DNA of 64,000 nucleotides from Elusimicrobiota bacterium (GTDB lineage Bacteria > Elusimicrobiota > Elusimicrobia > UBA1565 > UBA9628), in contig JACQWX010000074.1 of assembly GCA_016209035.1 (NCBI GenBank), forward strand, positions 19,076 to 83,075, read 5' to 3'. The translations under genes were made by a program, and so were the position numbers. Positions 33,353 through 41,585 of the stretch are shown one piece after another (the first letter of the stretch is position 1; every line of letters starts with the position of its first letter). Under the pieces are notes generated by a model. That model was not told the origin of the DNA, searched no databases, and saw only the letters and a program-made list of their open reading frames with translations.

Positions 33353-35407
33353 ATGCCCGCAGGGAATCCTGCTGACGATGCGGCTCGCCCCGCGCCCGCC
33401 GGCCGCCCGCGCGCGGCCCTGTTCCTGGCGCTGGCATCGCTGTGGCTTTGCCTGGAGTACTTCATCCTCGGGCCCTTCTCCTACGTCCAGACCCTCGAGA
33501 CCGGCGATTCCTACATCCCGCGGCATCTGGCCGTGGCGTCGGGGAGCTTCGTCCCCAGGACCAGCCTCTGGCTCCCCTGGCTGGCGTGCGGGACCGACCG
33601 CCTTTCCATCGACTTCTCGTTCTTCCACGCGTCCTCGCTCCTGTTCGGGCTCCTGCCCGGGTGGCTGGCCTACCAAGCCGTCATCGTCCTGCAGATATTC
33701 CTCTGCGCCTACTTCACCTACAGGCTCGCGCGGGACCGTCTTGGGATCGGCGAACTCCCCGCGGTCTTCGCCGGCATCGCCGCCGGGTTCTTCATCGATT
33801 CGCCGGTCATCTACCAATCGGGGTTCTCGCTCCTGCCGCTCATGCTCTGGTCCCTGGAGAAGATCCACGAGCGGCGCGGGGGGGCCGCCTGGGGCCTGGC
33901 CCTCGGGCTCGGCCTGCTCAACGCTTCGTGTTCGTCCATCGTGTACTCCCTGCCGTTCACCCTGGTGGCCGGCGCCGTGTGGTTCTCCGTGGTGCGCCGC
34001 AGCGCGAGCCCGCGCTTCTGGGCGCTCTTCCTCGTCTTCTGCCTGGTCTCGACCCTGCCGCATCTGCGCTCGGCCTGGGCCGCGGCGCTCAACTCGGACT
34101 TCTCCCATCGCGTGAGCTGGGCGTCCCAAGCATTGCCCGTTTCCGGATGGATGGACCTCGCGGGGAGTCTCCTGCGGCAGCACGGCCCTCTCCTTGCCCT
34201 CGCCGCGGCCGGGCTGGCCTTCGGCAGGCGGGATGACCGTGTCCTGTGGGGCCTTCTGGCCGGGCTTCTGGCGAACGTCGCGTGCGCGCTGGGCTTGGAC
34301 GGGCTCAGGGCCTCCTTTGCCGGCCATCTCGGATTCCTCAAGGGGTTCCAGTTCGCCAGGCTCCACATGCTGTCCACCTTGTTCGCAGTCCTCTGCGCGG
34401 CGCGGGGGCTCGATCTGCTGAGCGCGCGGGGCAGGGTCTTCCGGGCCGCCATGCTGGTCCTGGCCTGCCTCTCCTTGCCGGGCAAGGCGACGAGGCTCGC
34501 GGAGTGGTATTTCCAGGGAGGGTACACGGCGAACTACGGCAGCCCGGTCCTCAAGGAGCTGGCGAGCCGCCGGGAGGAGCCTTTCCGCGTCGCGTCCTTC
34601 ACGCACGGGCTGCACCCGGGCTACGCCAACGCCTACGGCCTGGAAACGGTCGACGGCTACGTCGGCATCTACCCGAAAGCCTATCAGCGGTATTGGTCGA
34701 AGGTGATCGAGCCGCTGACGGCCCAGGACCGGAGGTTCGACGAGTACTTCAACGCTTGGGGCAACAGGATCTACCTCTTCTTCGAGAGCGTGGACATGTT
34801 CCGCGAGGGGATCGAGTTCTCGCGATACTATCGGCTGCCTCTGTTGTCGCTGGCCAACGCCAGGTACGTCATCTCGCGGCATCCCCTGCTCGACAAGGAC
34901 CTGGTCCCGGTCGCCCCGGTCCCGCCGTGGCCGTGGAACGACCGGAAAGAGCGCGTTCTCTTGAGGCTCAAGGAGAACTTCACCGGGAAGACCCATCTCT
35001 TCGTCTACGAGAACAAGACCGCGCTTCCCCGGGCCTTCCTCGTCGGCCAGGCCCGCTTCTTCCCGGAGGGCGAGGACCTGATGAAGGCCCTCTCCTCCGC
35101 GGACGGCCGGACGCTGCGGGACACCGTGTTCCTCGATGACCGCTTCTTAGGGGCGGTCGGACGCGGCCCGTTCTCCCGGGGCGCGGTTTCCTTCGTCGAA
35201 TATCGGGCCGACCGCATCACGCTCCGGTTGGCCGCGGCCGGCCCGGCCCTGCTCGTCGTTTCCAACAACTACAGTCCGTTCTGGACCTGCGAGGTGGACG
35301 GGGCATCCAAGACCATCATGCCGGCCGACGGCGCCTTCTGGGCGGTCCGCGTCGAGGCTCCGGCCGGTCAGGTCGTGTTCCGCTACAGCCCGCCTTACCG
35401 GCTGTGA
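33353..35407 (+). CDS. YfhO-like multi-spanning membrane protein (paralogue of the gene at 19774)
   Basis: A 684-residue protein with about twelve N-terminal spans and a soluble C-terminal part matching the minus-strand paralogue. Both have LGPFSY in the first loop, a WLP-ACG-DRL block, YFQGGYT-NY-SPVL, FTHGL-PGY, GLE-VDGYV and the YfhO-type ending (PALLVVSNNYSPFWTCEVDG and a terminal SPPYRL). The likely role is transfer of a sugar from a polyprenyl carrier at the outer membrane face. The two copies lie about 12 kb apart in inverted orientation, which implies an old duplication and possibly an inversion. Confidence 0.78.
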   Translation: MPAGNPADDAARPAPAGRPRAALFLALASLWLCLEYFILGPFSYVQTLETGDSYIPRHLAVASGSFVPRTSLWLPWLACGTDRLSIDFSFFHASSLLFGLLPGWLAYQAVIVLQIFLCAYFTYRLARDRLGIGELPAVFAGIAAGFFIDSPVIYQSGFSLLPLMLWSLEKIHERRGGAAWGLALGLGLLNASCSSIVYSLPFTLVAGAVWFSVVRRSASPRFWALFLVFCLVSTLPHLRSAWAAALNSDFSHRVSWASQALPVSGWMDLAGSLLRQHGPLLALAAAGLAFGRRDDRVLWGLLAGLLANVACALGLDGLRASFAGHLGFLKGFQFARLHMLSTLFAVLCAARGLDLLSARGRVFRAAMLVLACLSLPGKATRLAEWYFQGGYTANYGSPVLKELASRREEPFRVASFTHGLHPGYANAYGLETVDGYVGIYPKAYQRYWSKVIEPLTAQDRRFDEYFNAWGNRIYLFFESVDMFREGIEFSRYYRLPLLSLANARYVISRHPLLDKDLVPVAPVPPWPWNDRKERVLLRLKENFTGKTHLFVYENKTALPRAFLVGQARFFPEGEDLMKALSSADGRTLRDTVFLDDRFLGAVGRGPFSRGAVSFVEYRADRITLRLAAAGPALLVVSNNYSPFWTCEVDGASKTIMPADGAFWAVRVEAPAGQVVFRYSPPYRL

Positions 35408-35416
35408 GGGATTTTG

Positions 35417-35422
35417 TAGAAT
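35417..35422 (+). promoter_or_regulatory. Candidate -10 element before the transketolase pair
   Basis: GGGATTTTGTAGAATCTCGA contains TAGAAT, ending 13 nt before the ATG at 35436. It begins within 10 nt of the preceding stop codon. The TTTTGTA context repeats that of the candidates at 15737 and 28999. A 5-7 nt leader would result. Confidence 0.5.
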
Positions 35423-35435
35423 CTCGACCACGGAC

Positions 35436-36245
35436 ATGAGAAAGGCCTCGAGCGTCGACCCGCGCCGCGTCCGAGAGCTCGTCCTGGAGCGGTCCTGGAA
35501 GGCCCATGTCGGGCACATCGGCTGCTCCCTGTCCGTGGCGGATATCCTGGCCGCGCTCTATTCGGGCGTCCTGCGCGTGCCCCGCCCGAAGGATCCCGAC
35601 CGGGACCGCTTCATCCTGTCCAAGGGGCATGCGGCGCTCGCGCTCTACGCCGTCTTCCACCTCAAGGGGTGGATATCCAGGAAGACCCTCGATTCCTACT
35701 GCCGGGACGGGAGTCTGCTCGGGGTGCATCCCGAGCGGGCGCTGGCGGGCGTGGATTTCTCGACGGGGTCGTTGGGGCAGGGCCTGTCCTACGGGGCCGG
35801 CGCGGCCTTGGCCGCGAGGCTCCAGCGTTCCGGGAGGCGGGCCTATGTGCTGCTCAGCGACGCGGAATGCGACGAGGGGGCCGTCTGGGAGACTGCCATG
35901 TTCGCGGCGCACCACCGGCTCGCGAATCTCGTGGCCATCGTAGATCTCAACGGGCAGCAGGCCATGGGCTACACGAAGGACGTCCTCGACCTCTCCCCGC
36001 TGGCCCAGCGATGGCGGGCCTTCGGCTGGGAGGCGGTGGAGGTCGACGGGCATGATGCGCCGCGCCTGACGAGGGCGCTGGCCCGCCTTGACACCCGTTC
36101 CGGGCCGCCTCACGTCCTTATCGCCCGCACCGTGTTCGGCAAGGGCGTGCCCTACATGGAAGGCCAGATCAAGTGGCATTATTGGCCCATGTCGGAGGAT
36201 GAGTACGAGGAGGCTCTGCGGGCCGTCAGGAGCGGGGGGGCATGA
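35436..36245 (+). CDS. Transketolase, N-terminal (ThDP pyrophosphate-binding) subunit
   Basis: A 269-residue protein equal to the first domain of transketolase. KAHVGHIGCSLSVADILAAL, FILSKGHAALALYAVF and SDAECDEGAVWETAMFAA with VDLN carry the ThDP/Mg-binding region, and FSTGSLGQGLSYGAGAAL is the conserved loop. The split two-subunit form is widespread, and when located in glycan loci it often makes unusual ketoses. It is coupled by ATGA to the C-terminal subunit. In this locus it could supply a branched or long-chain sugar precursor, or change pentose-phosphate supply for the KpsF-type isomerase at 55339. The true substrate is unknown. Confidence 0.9.
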   Translation: MRKASSVDPRRVRELVLERSWKAHVGHIGCSLSVADILAALYSGVLRVPRPKDPDRDRFILSKGHAALALYAVFHLKGWISRKTLDSYCRDGSLLGVHPERALAGVDFSTGSLGQGLSYGAGAALAARLQRSGRRAYVLLSDAECDEGAVWETAMFAAHHRLANLVAIVDLNGQQAMGYTKDVLDLSPLAQRWRAFGWEAVEVDGHDAPRLTRALARLDTRSGPPHVLIARTVFGKGVPYMEGQIKWHYWPMSEDEYEEALRAVRSGGA

Positions 36246-37204
36246 GGAAAGCCTTCGTTCAGGCTCTCGTCGAGCTGGCCTTGGCGGAACGGCATCCGCG
36301 CATCCTGCTGTTGACGGGGGACCTCGGCTACACGGTCCTCGAGCCCTTCGCGGAGACCTACCCGGACCGTTTCTTCAACGTCGGAGTCGCGGAGCAGAAC
36401 CTGGTGGGCCTGGCGACCGGATTGGCGGAGGCCGGGTTCATCCCGTTCGTCTACTCCATCGCGACGTTCGCGTCCTTGCGTCCGTATGAGTTCATCCGGA
36501 ACGGTCCCGTCCTGCACCGGCTCCCCGTCCGCGTCGTGGGCGTCGGAGAGGGCTTCGGCTACGGCTGCGCGGGTCCGACCCACCATGCCTTGGAGGACCT
36601 GGGCGTCACCAGGATCCAGCCCGGGCTGACCGTCATCGCTCCGGCGGACGCCCAGCAGGCGCGGGCCGCCATCCACGCGACGAAGGACCTTCCCGGACCG
36701 GTCTACTTCAGGCTCGGCAAGGACGAGAAGCCGCTCGTCCCAGGGCTGGAGGGGCGGTTCGAACTCGGCCGCGCGGTGTGCCTGCGGGAGGGGCAAGACC
36801 TCCTGCTGATCGCGGCGGGGTCCGTGGCCCGGGAGGTCGTGGCCGCCGCCGACATGCTCTCGGCCCGAGGGGTCCGCTCCAGCGTCCTGCTGGTCTCGAC
36901 CTTGAACCCGCCCCCCGTGGAGGATCTGAAGGCGGCGCTGGCGGGGCACCGCGTCGCGCTCACGGTCGAGGCGCACTATGTCGTCGGCGGCCTGGGGTCC
37001 CTCGTCTGCGAGGTCGCGGCGGAGAACGGCCTGTCCTGCCGGGTCGTGCGGTGCGGCGTCTGGTCCGCTCCGGACGGGGCCAGCGGCAGCCAGGACTACT
37101 ACTACCGCCGGCACGGGCTCTCCCGCGGAGCCATCATGGAGGCCGCGCTCCGGGAGCTGCGCAAGCCTTCCTCCGGGAGGGGGAAGCGGTTGGGCCGCCG
37201 CTGA
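36242..37204 (+). CDS. Transketolase, C-terminal subunit
   Basis: A 320-residue partner with the pyrimidine-binding domain: LLTGDLGYTVLEPF, FFNVGVAEQNLVGLATGLAEAG holding the catalytic Glu, then the C-terminal transketolase domain (LSARGVRSSVLLVSTLNPPP, EAHYVVGGLGSLVCEVA). The pair resembles the E1 alpha/beta-like layout of split transketolases. It begins with an ATGA overlap with the N-terminal subunit and ends 3 nt before the B12-radical SAM gene, so one transcript probably carries all of them up to 42547. Confidence 0.9.
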   Translation: MRKAFVQALVELALAERHPRILLLTGDLGYTVLEPFAETYPDRFFNVGVAEQNLVGLATGLAEAGFIPFVYSIATFASLRPYEFIRNGPVLHRLPVRVVGVGEGFGYGCAGPTHHALEDLGVTRIQPGLTVIAPADAQQARAAIHATKDLPGPVYFRLGKDEKPLVPGLEGRFELGRAVCLREGQDLLLIAAGSVAREVVAAADMLSARGVRSSVLLVSTLNPPPVEDLKAALAGHRVALTVEAHYVVGGLGSLVCEVAAENGLSCRVVRCGVWSAPDGASGSQDYYYRRHGLSRGAIMEAALRELRKPSSGRGKRLGRR

Positions 37205-37207
37205 TCC

Positions 37208-38731
37208 ATGAGGGTCCAATTGGTCCGGCCCGCCACGGCCATCAGCGTCTCGGAGCTCAGGCCCGGGGCCGGCCTGCCCATCGGGCTGGCCTACGTGGCG
37301 GCCGGCCTGCGCGCCGCCGGGCACGAGGTGCGGGTCGTCGACGCGGTCGGAGAGGCGTTGGGCCGGTTCGAGCGGATCGAGGGCGTCGCGGGCGTTCGGC
37401 GGCACGGGCTCTCGGATGAGTCGATCCTGGAGCGCATCCGGCCCGGAGCGGACTTGATCGGCGTCGCGTGCATGTTCTCGACCGAGTGGCCCCTCGCCAA
37501 GAGGCTGATCCGGGGGCTTCGCTCGCGGCACCCGGAGTCCCTGATCGTGGCCGGAGGGGAGCACGCTACCGCGTGCGCGTCCTTCGCGCTGAGGGATTGT
37601 CCGGAGCTGGACTGCTGCGTGCTCGGAGAAGGGGAGAAGACCATCGTCGCCTTGGCCGAGACGCGCGGCGCCGGGCGCGAGCCCTCGACGGTCGCGGGTA
37701 TCTGCCGCCGGGACGGCGCCGCCACCCTCCGCACGCCGGCGCGGGAGCGCATCAAGGACCTCGACTCCATCCCTTGGCCGGCCTGGGACCTCTTCCCGGT
37801 CCGGGAATACATCGCCTATCGGATCACGCCGGGGGTGCATATGGGCCCCTCCCTGCCGATCATGGCCAGCCGAGGCTGTCCCTTCGAGTGCGCGTTTTGC
37901 TCCAACCCGGCCATGTGGGGGCGGCTCTGGAAGGCCAGGGACCCGGACCAGGTGCTGGCGGAGATGAAGCACGCCATGCGGGAATACGGCATCACCAATT
38001 TCGACTTCTTCGACCCGACCGCGATCCTCCGGAAGGACTGGATCCTTCGGATGGCCCGGCTGATCGTCGACCATCGCCTGGGGGTCACGTGGCAGCTGCC
38101 TTCGGGCACCCGTTCTGAGGCCTTGGACGAGGAGGTAGCCTCCTGGCTGCATCGGTCGGGCTGCCGGAACATCATCTACGCGCCGGAAAGCGGTTCGGAC
38201 GCCACGCTCGAACGCATCAGGAAGCGGATCAGCAAGCCGCATCTGGTCCGGTCTATCCGGGGGGCCGTACGTTCCGGGATCAAGACCAAGGCGAACTTCG
38301 TCATCGGGTTTCCTGACGAGACGGTGGGGAACGTCCTGGAGAGCATGGGCTTCGCGATACGCCTGGCCTGGGCGGGGCTCCACGATGCCTCGTTCTTCCC
38401 GTTCTCGCCCTATCCGGGTTCCGCGCTCTTCGACCGGCTCGATGCGCAAGGCAAGCTCGCGCTGGACGACGGGTTCTTCTACGGCCTGATCTGCAACAAG
38501 CGGTCCGTCGACGAACACATCCCCGGATGGCTGGCTCCGATCCTCGCGCATGCCGGCATGCTGGCGTTCTACCTCGTCAGCTTCACGCTGCGTCCCGGCC
38601 GCGTGTTCGGCCTGGCGCGTTCCCTTTGGCGGCGGGAGCCCCAGACCCGGCTGGAGTCCGCGCTCCTGAGATGGGCGGAGAACCGGTTCGGCCGTCACGG
38701 GGCGCCGGTCGAGCAGGGAGGACGCGCATGA
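37208..38731 (+). CDS. B12-binding-domain radical SAM protein
   Basis: A 507-residue protein. The N-terminal Rossmann-type B12-binding domain (residues 1-150; GLPIGLAYVAAGLRAAGHEV, LIVAGGEHATACA) precedes a radical SAM domain with MASRGCPFECAFCSNP (CxxxCxxC), APESGSDATLERIRKRI and NFVIGFPDETVGN. The C-terminal region (FYLVSFTLRPGRVFG) is hydrophobic and may associate with the membrane. No DxHxxG motif is seen. The reaction is unknown; methylation or carbon-skeleton modification of a sugar is a reasonable guess. Its stop overlaps the GT2 start by ATGA. Confidence 0.87.
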   Translation: MRVQLVRPATAISVSELRPGAGLPIGLAYVAAGLRAAGHEVRVVDAVGEALGRFERIEGVAGVRRHGLSDESILERIRPGADLIGVACMFSTEWPLAKRLIRGLRSRHPESLIVAGGEHATACASFALRDCPELDCCVLGEGEKTIVALAETRGAGREPSTVAGICRRDGAATLRTPARERIKDLDSIPWPAWDLFPVREYIAYRITPGVHMGPSLPIMASRGCPFECAFCSNPAMWGRLWKARDPDQVLAEMKHAMREYGITNFDFFDPTAILRKDWILRMARLIVDHRLGVTWQLPSGTRSEALDEEVASWLHRSGCRNIIYAPESGSDATLERIRKRISKPHLVRSIRGAVRSGIKTKANFVIGFPDETVGNVLESMGFAIRLAWAGLHDASFFPFSPYPGSALFDRLDAQGKLALDDGFFYGLICNKRSVDEHIPGWLAPILAHAGMLAFYLVSFTLRPGRVFGLARSLWRREPQTRLESALLRWAENRFGRHGAPVEQGGRA

Positions 38732-39432
38732 GCTCGCCGCCGGGACTCTCCGTGATCCTGCCGGTCCTCAATCAAGCGGTCCATATCGGCGAGGTGGTGG
38801 AGGGCTACCGGGCGGTCCTCCTGACGCTGAACGTCCCTTTCGAGATGATCCTTGTCGTGAACGGGAGCAGGGACGACTCCCTGGCCGTGTGCTCCGGTCT
38901 GGCGGCTCGGTTCCCGGACATCGTCGCCCTGGAGAGCTCGCCCCCGGGATGGGGCCTGGCCGTGCGGACCGGCCTGGCGCGGGCGAGGGGCAGGCTGGTG
39001 TGTTACACCAACTCGGCGCGCACCGATCCCGAGCGGCTGAAGAAATTCGTCGCCTACGGCCTGCGCAATCCGGGCGTCGTCATCAAGGCGAACCGGCGCA
39101 GGCACAAGGATTCGGTCTACCGCCGCCTGGGGTCCCTGTTGTTCAACGTGCAGTGCCGGGCGTTGTTCGATCTGCCCATGTGGGACGTTAACGGCACCCC
39201 CAAGGTGTTCCCCGGCGAGCTTGTGCCGCGGCTGGACCTGCGATTCGACGACGACCTGATCGACCTGGAATTCAACGTGCGCTGCAACGCCCTGGAAGCG
39301 GAGATGCTGGAGGTGCCGGTGTTCTTCACCCGCCGTCACGGGGGGAGGTCCACGACGAGCTGGCGGTCGGCCCTCAAGCTCTATTGGGGGGCCTTGCGTT
39401 TCTGGCTGCGGGAGCGCCGATCCCGATCATGA
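38728..39432 (+). CDS. Family 2 glycosyltransferase
   Basis: A 234-residue GT2. LSVILPVLNQAVHIGEVVEG is the first strand, ILVVNGSRDDSLAVC the nucleotide-binding loop (NGSRDD rather than DDGSTD), and VCYTNSARTDPERL stands where DxD would be, with Asn-Ser-Ala. The acidic metal-binding motif is thus degenerate, so catalysis may be altered or the protein may have another role. The start at 38728 forms an ATGA overlap with the radical SAM gene; the longer open frame upstream lies inside that gene. It is coupled by ATGA to the DUF4915 gene as well. Confidence 0.8.
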   Translation: MSSPPGLSVILPVLNQAVHIGEVVEGYRAVLLTLNVPFEMILVVNGSRDDSLAVCSGLAARFPDIVALESSPPGWGLAVRTGLARARGRLVCYTNSARTDPERLKKFVAYGLRNPGVVIKANRRRHKDSVYRRLGSLLFNVQCRALFDLPMWDVNGTPKVFPGELVPRLDLRFDDDLIDLEFNVRCNALEAEMLEVPVFFTRRHGGRSTTSWRSALKLYWGALRFWLRERRSRS

Positions 39433-40646
39433 AGGCCCGTTCGTTGTGGCGGCGGCACGATGAGCAGTGGCGCGAGCCTGGCCAGGTCATCAGTCACTGG
39501 CGGGACGGCGACCGGGTCGATCCGACGCTGCTGGCATGCCGGGCCCAAGGCGCCTGGTGGGAGACGCTCGCCCGGGCAGGCGTCACCCTGCTCCTGACGA
39601 GGGAATACGAACACCTGGTGATGGCGGTGCGCTCGCGCGGCGGGAGGCCCCGCGTGTCCTTCATGCCGCTGCCCCACCCGTCCGGGCTGGTCGCGGACCG
39701 CGAGCGCGGCGTGGTGCACGTCGCCAGCACGCGCAATCCCAACGAGGTCTTCGAGCTCCGGCCCGCGCGCGGCGTCCCGCCGCGCGGGGATCCTCGGGGC
39801 GAGGCCTCGGCCGAGGAGACGGTCCTGATCCCGGGGCGTTCCCGGTTCTTTCCGGGACGCTCCTATATCCACGATTTGGCCGTCATCGGCGGGGATCTCT
39901 ACGCCGCCTCCTCGGGGCAGAACGCGATCATCCGCCTTTCCGGCGGCGACGCCCCGCGTCCCGCGTGGTGGCCCCGCTGCATCGAGACTCCGCGCGGTCC
40001 GGTCTTCGAGAGGAACCATCTCCAGCTCAACTCCATCGCCGCTGGGGAGACCCTCAAGGAGAGCTTCTTCTCGGCCTCCACGGACCGGATGACGCGTCTG
40101 CGGCCGGGTCACCTCGGCTTTCCGGTCGACGGCCGCGGCGTGATATTCTCGGGAAGGACCCGCGACCCCGTCGCCCGAGGTCTGACCCGGCCGCACTCGG
40201 CGCGGCTTCATCGGGGAAGGGTCTGGGTCGACAACAGCGGCTACGGGGAGCTGGGCTTCGTCGAGGACGGCCGCTTCGTCGCCGTCGCCCGCCTGCCGGG
40301 GTGGACGCGCGGCCTGTGCTTCAAGGGAGACGTCGCCTTCGTGGGGACGTCGCGGGTGATCCCCCGGTTCGAGGCCTACGCTCCGGGCCTCGACCCGGCG
40401 CGCAGTCTCTGCGGCGTCCACGCGGTCGACCTCCGTTCCGGCAGGATACTGGGGAGCCTCCTGTGGCCGAACGGCAACCAGTTGTTCGCGGTGGACTGGA
40501 TCCCGGGCGCGCTTGCCCGGGGGTTTCCCTTCGGTCCGGGATCCGGGCATGGCCCGCGGTCGCGAAGCCGGCTGTTCTACGCCTTCAGTACTTCCCCATC
40601 CGGCCGTAGGCGGATGGGGAAAAAGGTCGGCGTTGCCGTTCTTTAA
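39429..40646 (+). CDS. DUF4915/TIGR03032-family protein
   Basis: A 405-residue protein of the DUF4915 (TIGR03032) family, of unknown biochemical function. Recognised blocks are SYIHDLAVIGGDLYAASSGQ, ERNHLQLNSIA, RGLTRPHSARLHRGRVWV followed by DNSGYGELGFV, ARLPGWTRGLCFKGDVAFVG and CGVHAVDLRSGRIL. The sequence looks like a beta-propeller. Members are found beside sulfotransferases and glycosyltransferases, as here, with a sulfotransferase gene 12 nt downstream. The start at 39429 overlaps the GT2 stop (ATGA). A role in recognition or processing of a sulfated glycan is inferred only. Confidence 0.82.
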   Translation: MKARSLWRRHDEQWREPGQVISHWRDGDRVDPTLLACRAQGAWWETLARAGVTLLLTREYEHLVMAVRSRGGRPRVSFMPLPHPSGLVADRERGVVHVASTRNPNEVFELRPARGVPPRGDPRGEASAEETVLIPGRSRFFPGRSYIHDLAVIGGDLYAASSGQNAIIRLSGGDAPRPAWWPRCIETPRGPVFERNHLQLNSIAAGETLKESFFSASTDRMTRLRPGHLGFPVDGRGVIFSGRTRDPVARGLTRPHSARLHRGRVWVDNSGYGELGFVEDGRFVAVARLPGWTRGLCFKGDVAFVGTSRVIPRFEAYAPGLDPARSLCGVHAVDLRSGRILGSLLWPNGNQLFAVDWIPGALARGFPFGPGSGHGPRSRSRLFYAFSTSPSGRRRMGKKVGVAVL

Positions 40647-40658
40647 GGAGACCTTCCT

Positions 40659-41585
40659 GTGAACGAAGACTTCCGCTTGGTGATGATCGGGGCGATGTAT
40701 GAGAACGGGGGCAACACGACCCACCGCTTCCTGGACGGGCACCCCCAGTTGCGCGTCTATCCGTTCGAGTCCCAGCTGGGGACGGCGCTCGTCCAGGACC
40801 GGATGGCTTCCCTGTTCCCCGTCAAGTACCGGTGGCCCGTCTTCGCGCTGCACGCGACGGCCGAGCAGGATTTCCGGTCCATCATCGACGAGGAGTGCCG
40901 GGTCCGCGCCCGCACGCCGCATGTCAGCAAGTTCCGCCACGTGCCTTTCGATTTCTCCGACGAGGAGCGCGGGGCGGCCTATGGCCGGCTGATCCGAGAC
41001 TCGGGCCGCTCCCGCGGCAAGAACGTGGAGGCGTTCTTCCGGGCCACTTTCGAGGCATGGAAGGACTTCAAGCGGACCAAGGAGCAGTCCGTCTTCGTCG
41101 GCTACAGCCCCATCGTCACCGTGGACGCGGACAAGATACTCGAGGACCTCCCGGGGGCCCACGTGCTGCACGTCGTGAGGAACCCCTGGTCCGCCTACGC
41201 GGACACCAAGAAGAGGCCCGTGCCTTTGGGCTTGGACGACTACGTGTTGGGCTGGACCTTGAACCAGTACCACGCTCTCCTGTTCCAGCGGAGGTTCCCC
41301 AAGCGGGTGCACGTCCTGCGCATCGAGGACGTACTGGCCGGCCCCCGGAGGACGCTGGGGGCGTTCTGTCGGAAGCTGGGGCTCGACGCCGCGGACGCCC
41401 TGGGGGCCCCCACCTGGAACGGGTCCACTCTCTCGGAGGTCTACCCGTGGGGCGCCATCCGCAAGGCCACCCCCGAGGCCAACCGGGCCGCCGCGCGCGA
41501 GTTGTCCGCTCGGGAGCGCGGAGAGGTCCGGGAGCGCGCTTGGCGGTATCTCGACGAGTTCGACTACCGGGATTTCCTGAGATGA
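40659..41585 (+). CDS. Sulfotransferase family protein
   Basis: A 308-residue PAPS-dependent sulfotransferase candidate. The N-terminal 5'-phosphosulfate-binding loop region reads GAMYENGGNTTHRFLDGHPQ, a known variant of the SGTT loop in bacterial sulfotransferases. VLHVVRNPWSAYADTKKR contains the 3'-phosphate-binding Arg/Ser. It starts at a GTG with a very good ribosome site, AAGGAG, 8 nt upstream, one of few strong ones in the window. It presumably sulfates a glycan hydroxyl, making the polymer more acidic. The neighbouring DUF4915 gene supports this. Its stop overlaps the next gene's start by ATGA. Confidence 0.83.
   Translation: MNEDFRLVMIGAMYENGGNTTHRFLDGHPQLRVYPFESQLGTALVQDRMASLFPVKYRWPVFALHATAEQDFRSIIDEECRVRARTPHVSKFRHVPFDFSDEERGAAYGRLIRDSGRSRGKNVEAFFRATFEAWKDFKRTKEQSVFVGYSPIVTVDADKILEDLPGAHVLHVVRNPWSAYADTKKRPVPLGLDDYVLGWTLNQYHALLFQRRFPKRVHVLRIEDVLAGPRRTLGAFCRKLGLDAADALGAPTWNGSTLSEVYPWGAIRKATPEANRAAARELSARERGEVRERAWRYLDEFDYRDFLR

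Noticed and set aside
33239..34996. A 585-codon antisense open frame over the YfhO-like gene
   Set aside because: Low-complexity Glu/Arg/Pro-rich translation with no domain; the plus strand carries a clear membrane protein homologous to the one at 19774.
35436..37204. 1-deoxyxylulose-5-phosphate synthase or E1 pyruvate dehydrogenase subunits
   Set aside because: The N-subunit length, the KGHAALALY motif and the SDAECDEG motif fit split transketolase better than DXS or E1 proteins.
36179..38698. An 839-codon open frame antisense to the transketolase C-subunit and B12-radical SAM genes
   Set aside because: It is a GC-driven shadow frame: the product is Arg/Gly/Pro/Asp-rich without motifs, while the opposite strand encodes recognisable enzymes with correct motifs and coupled starts.
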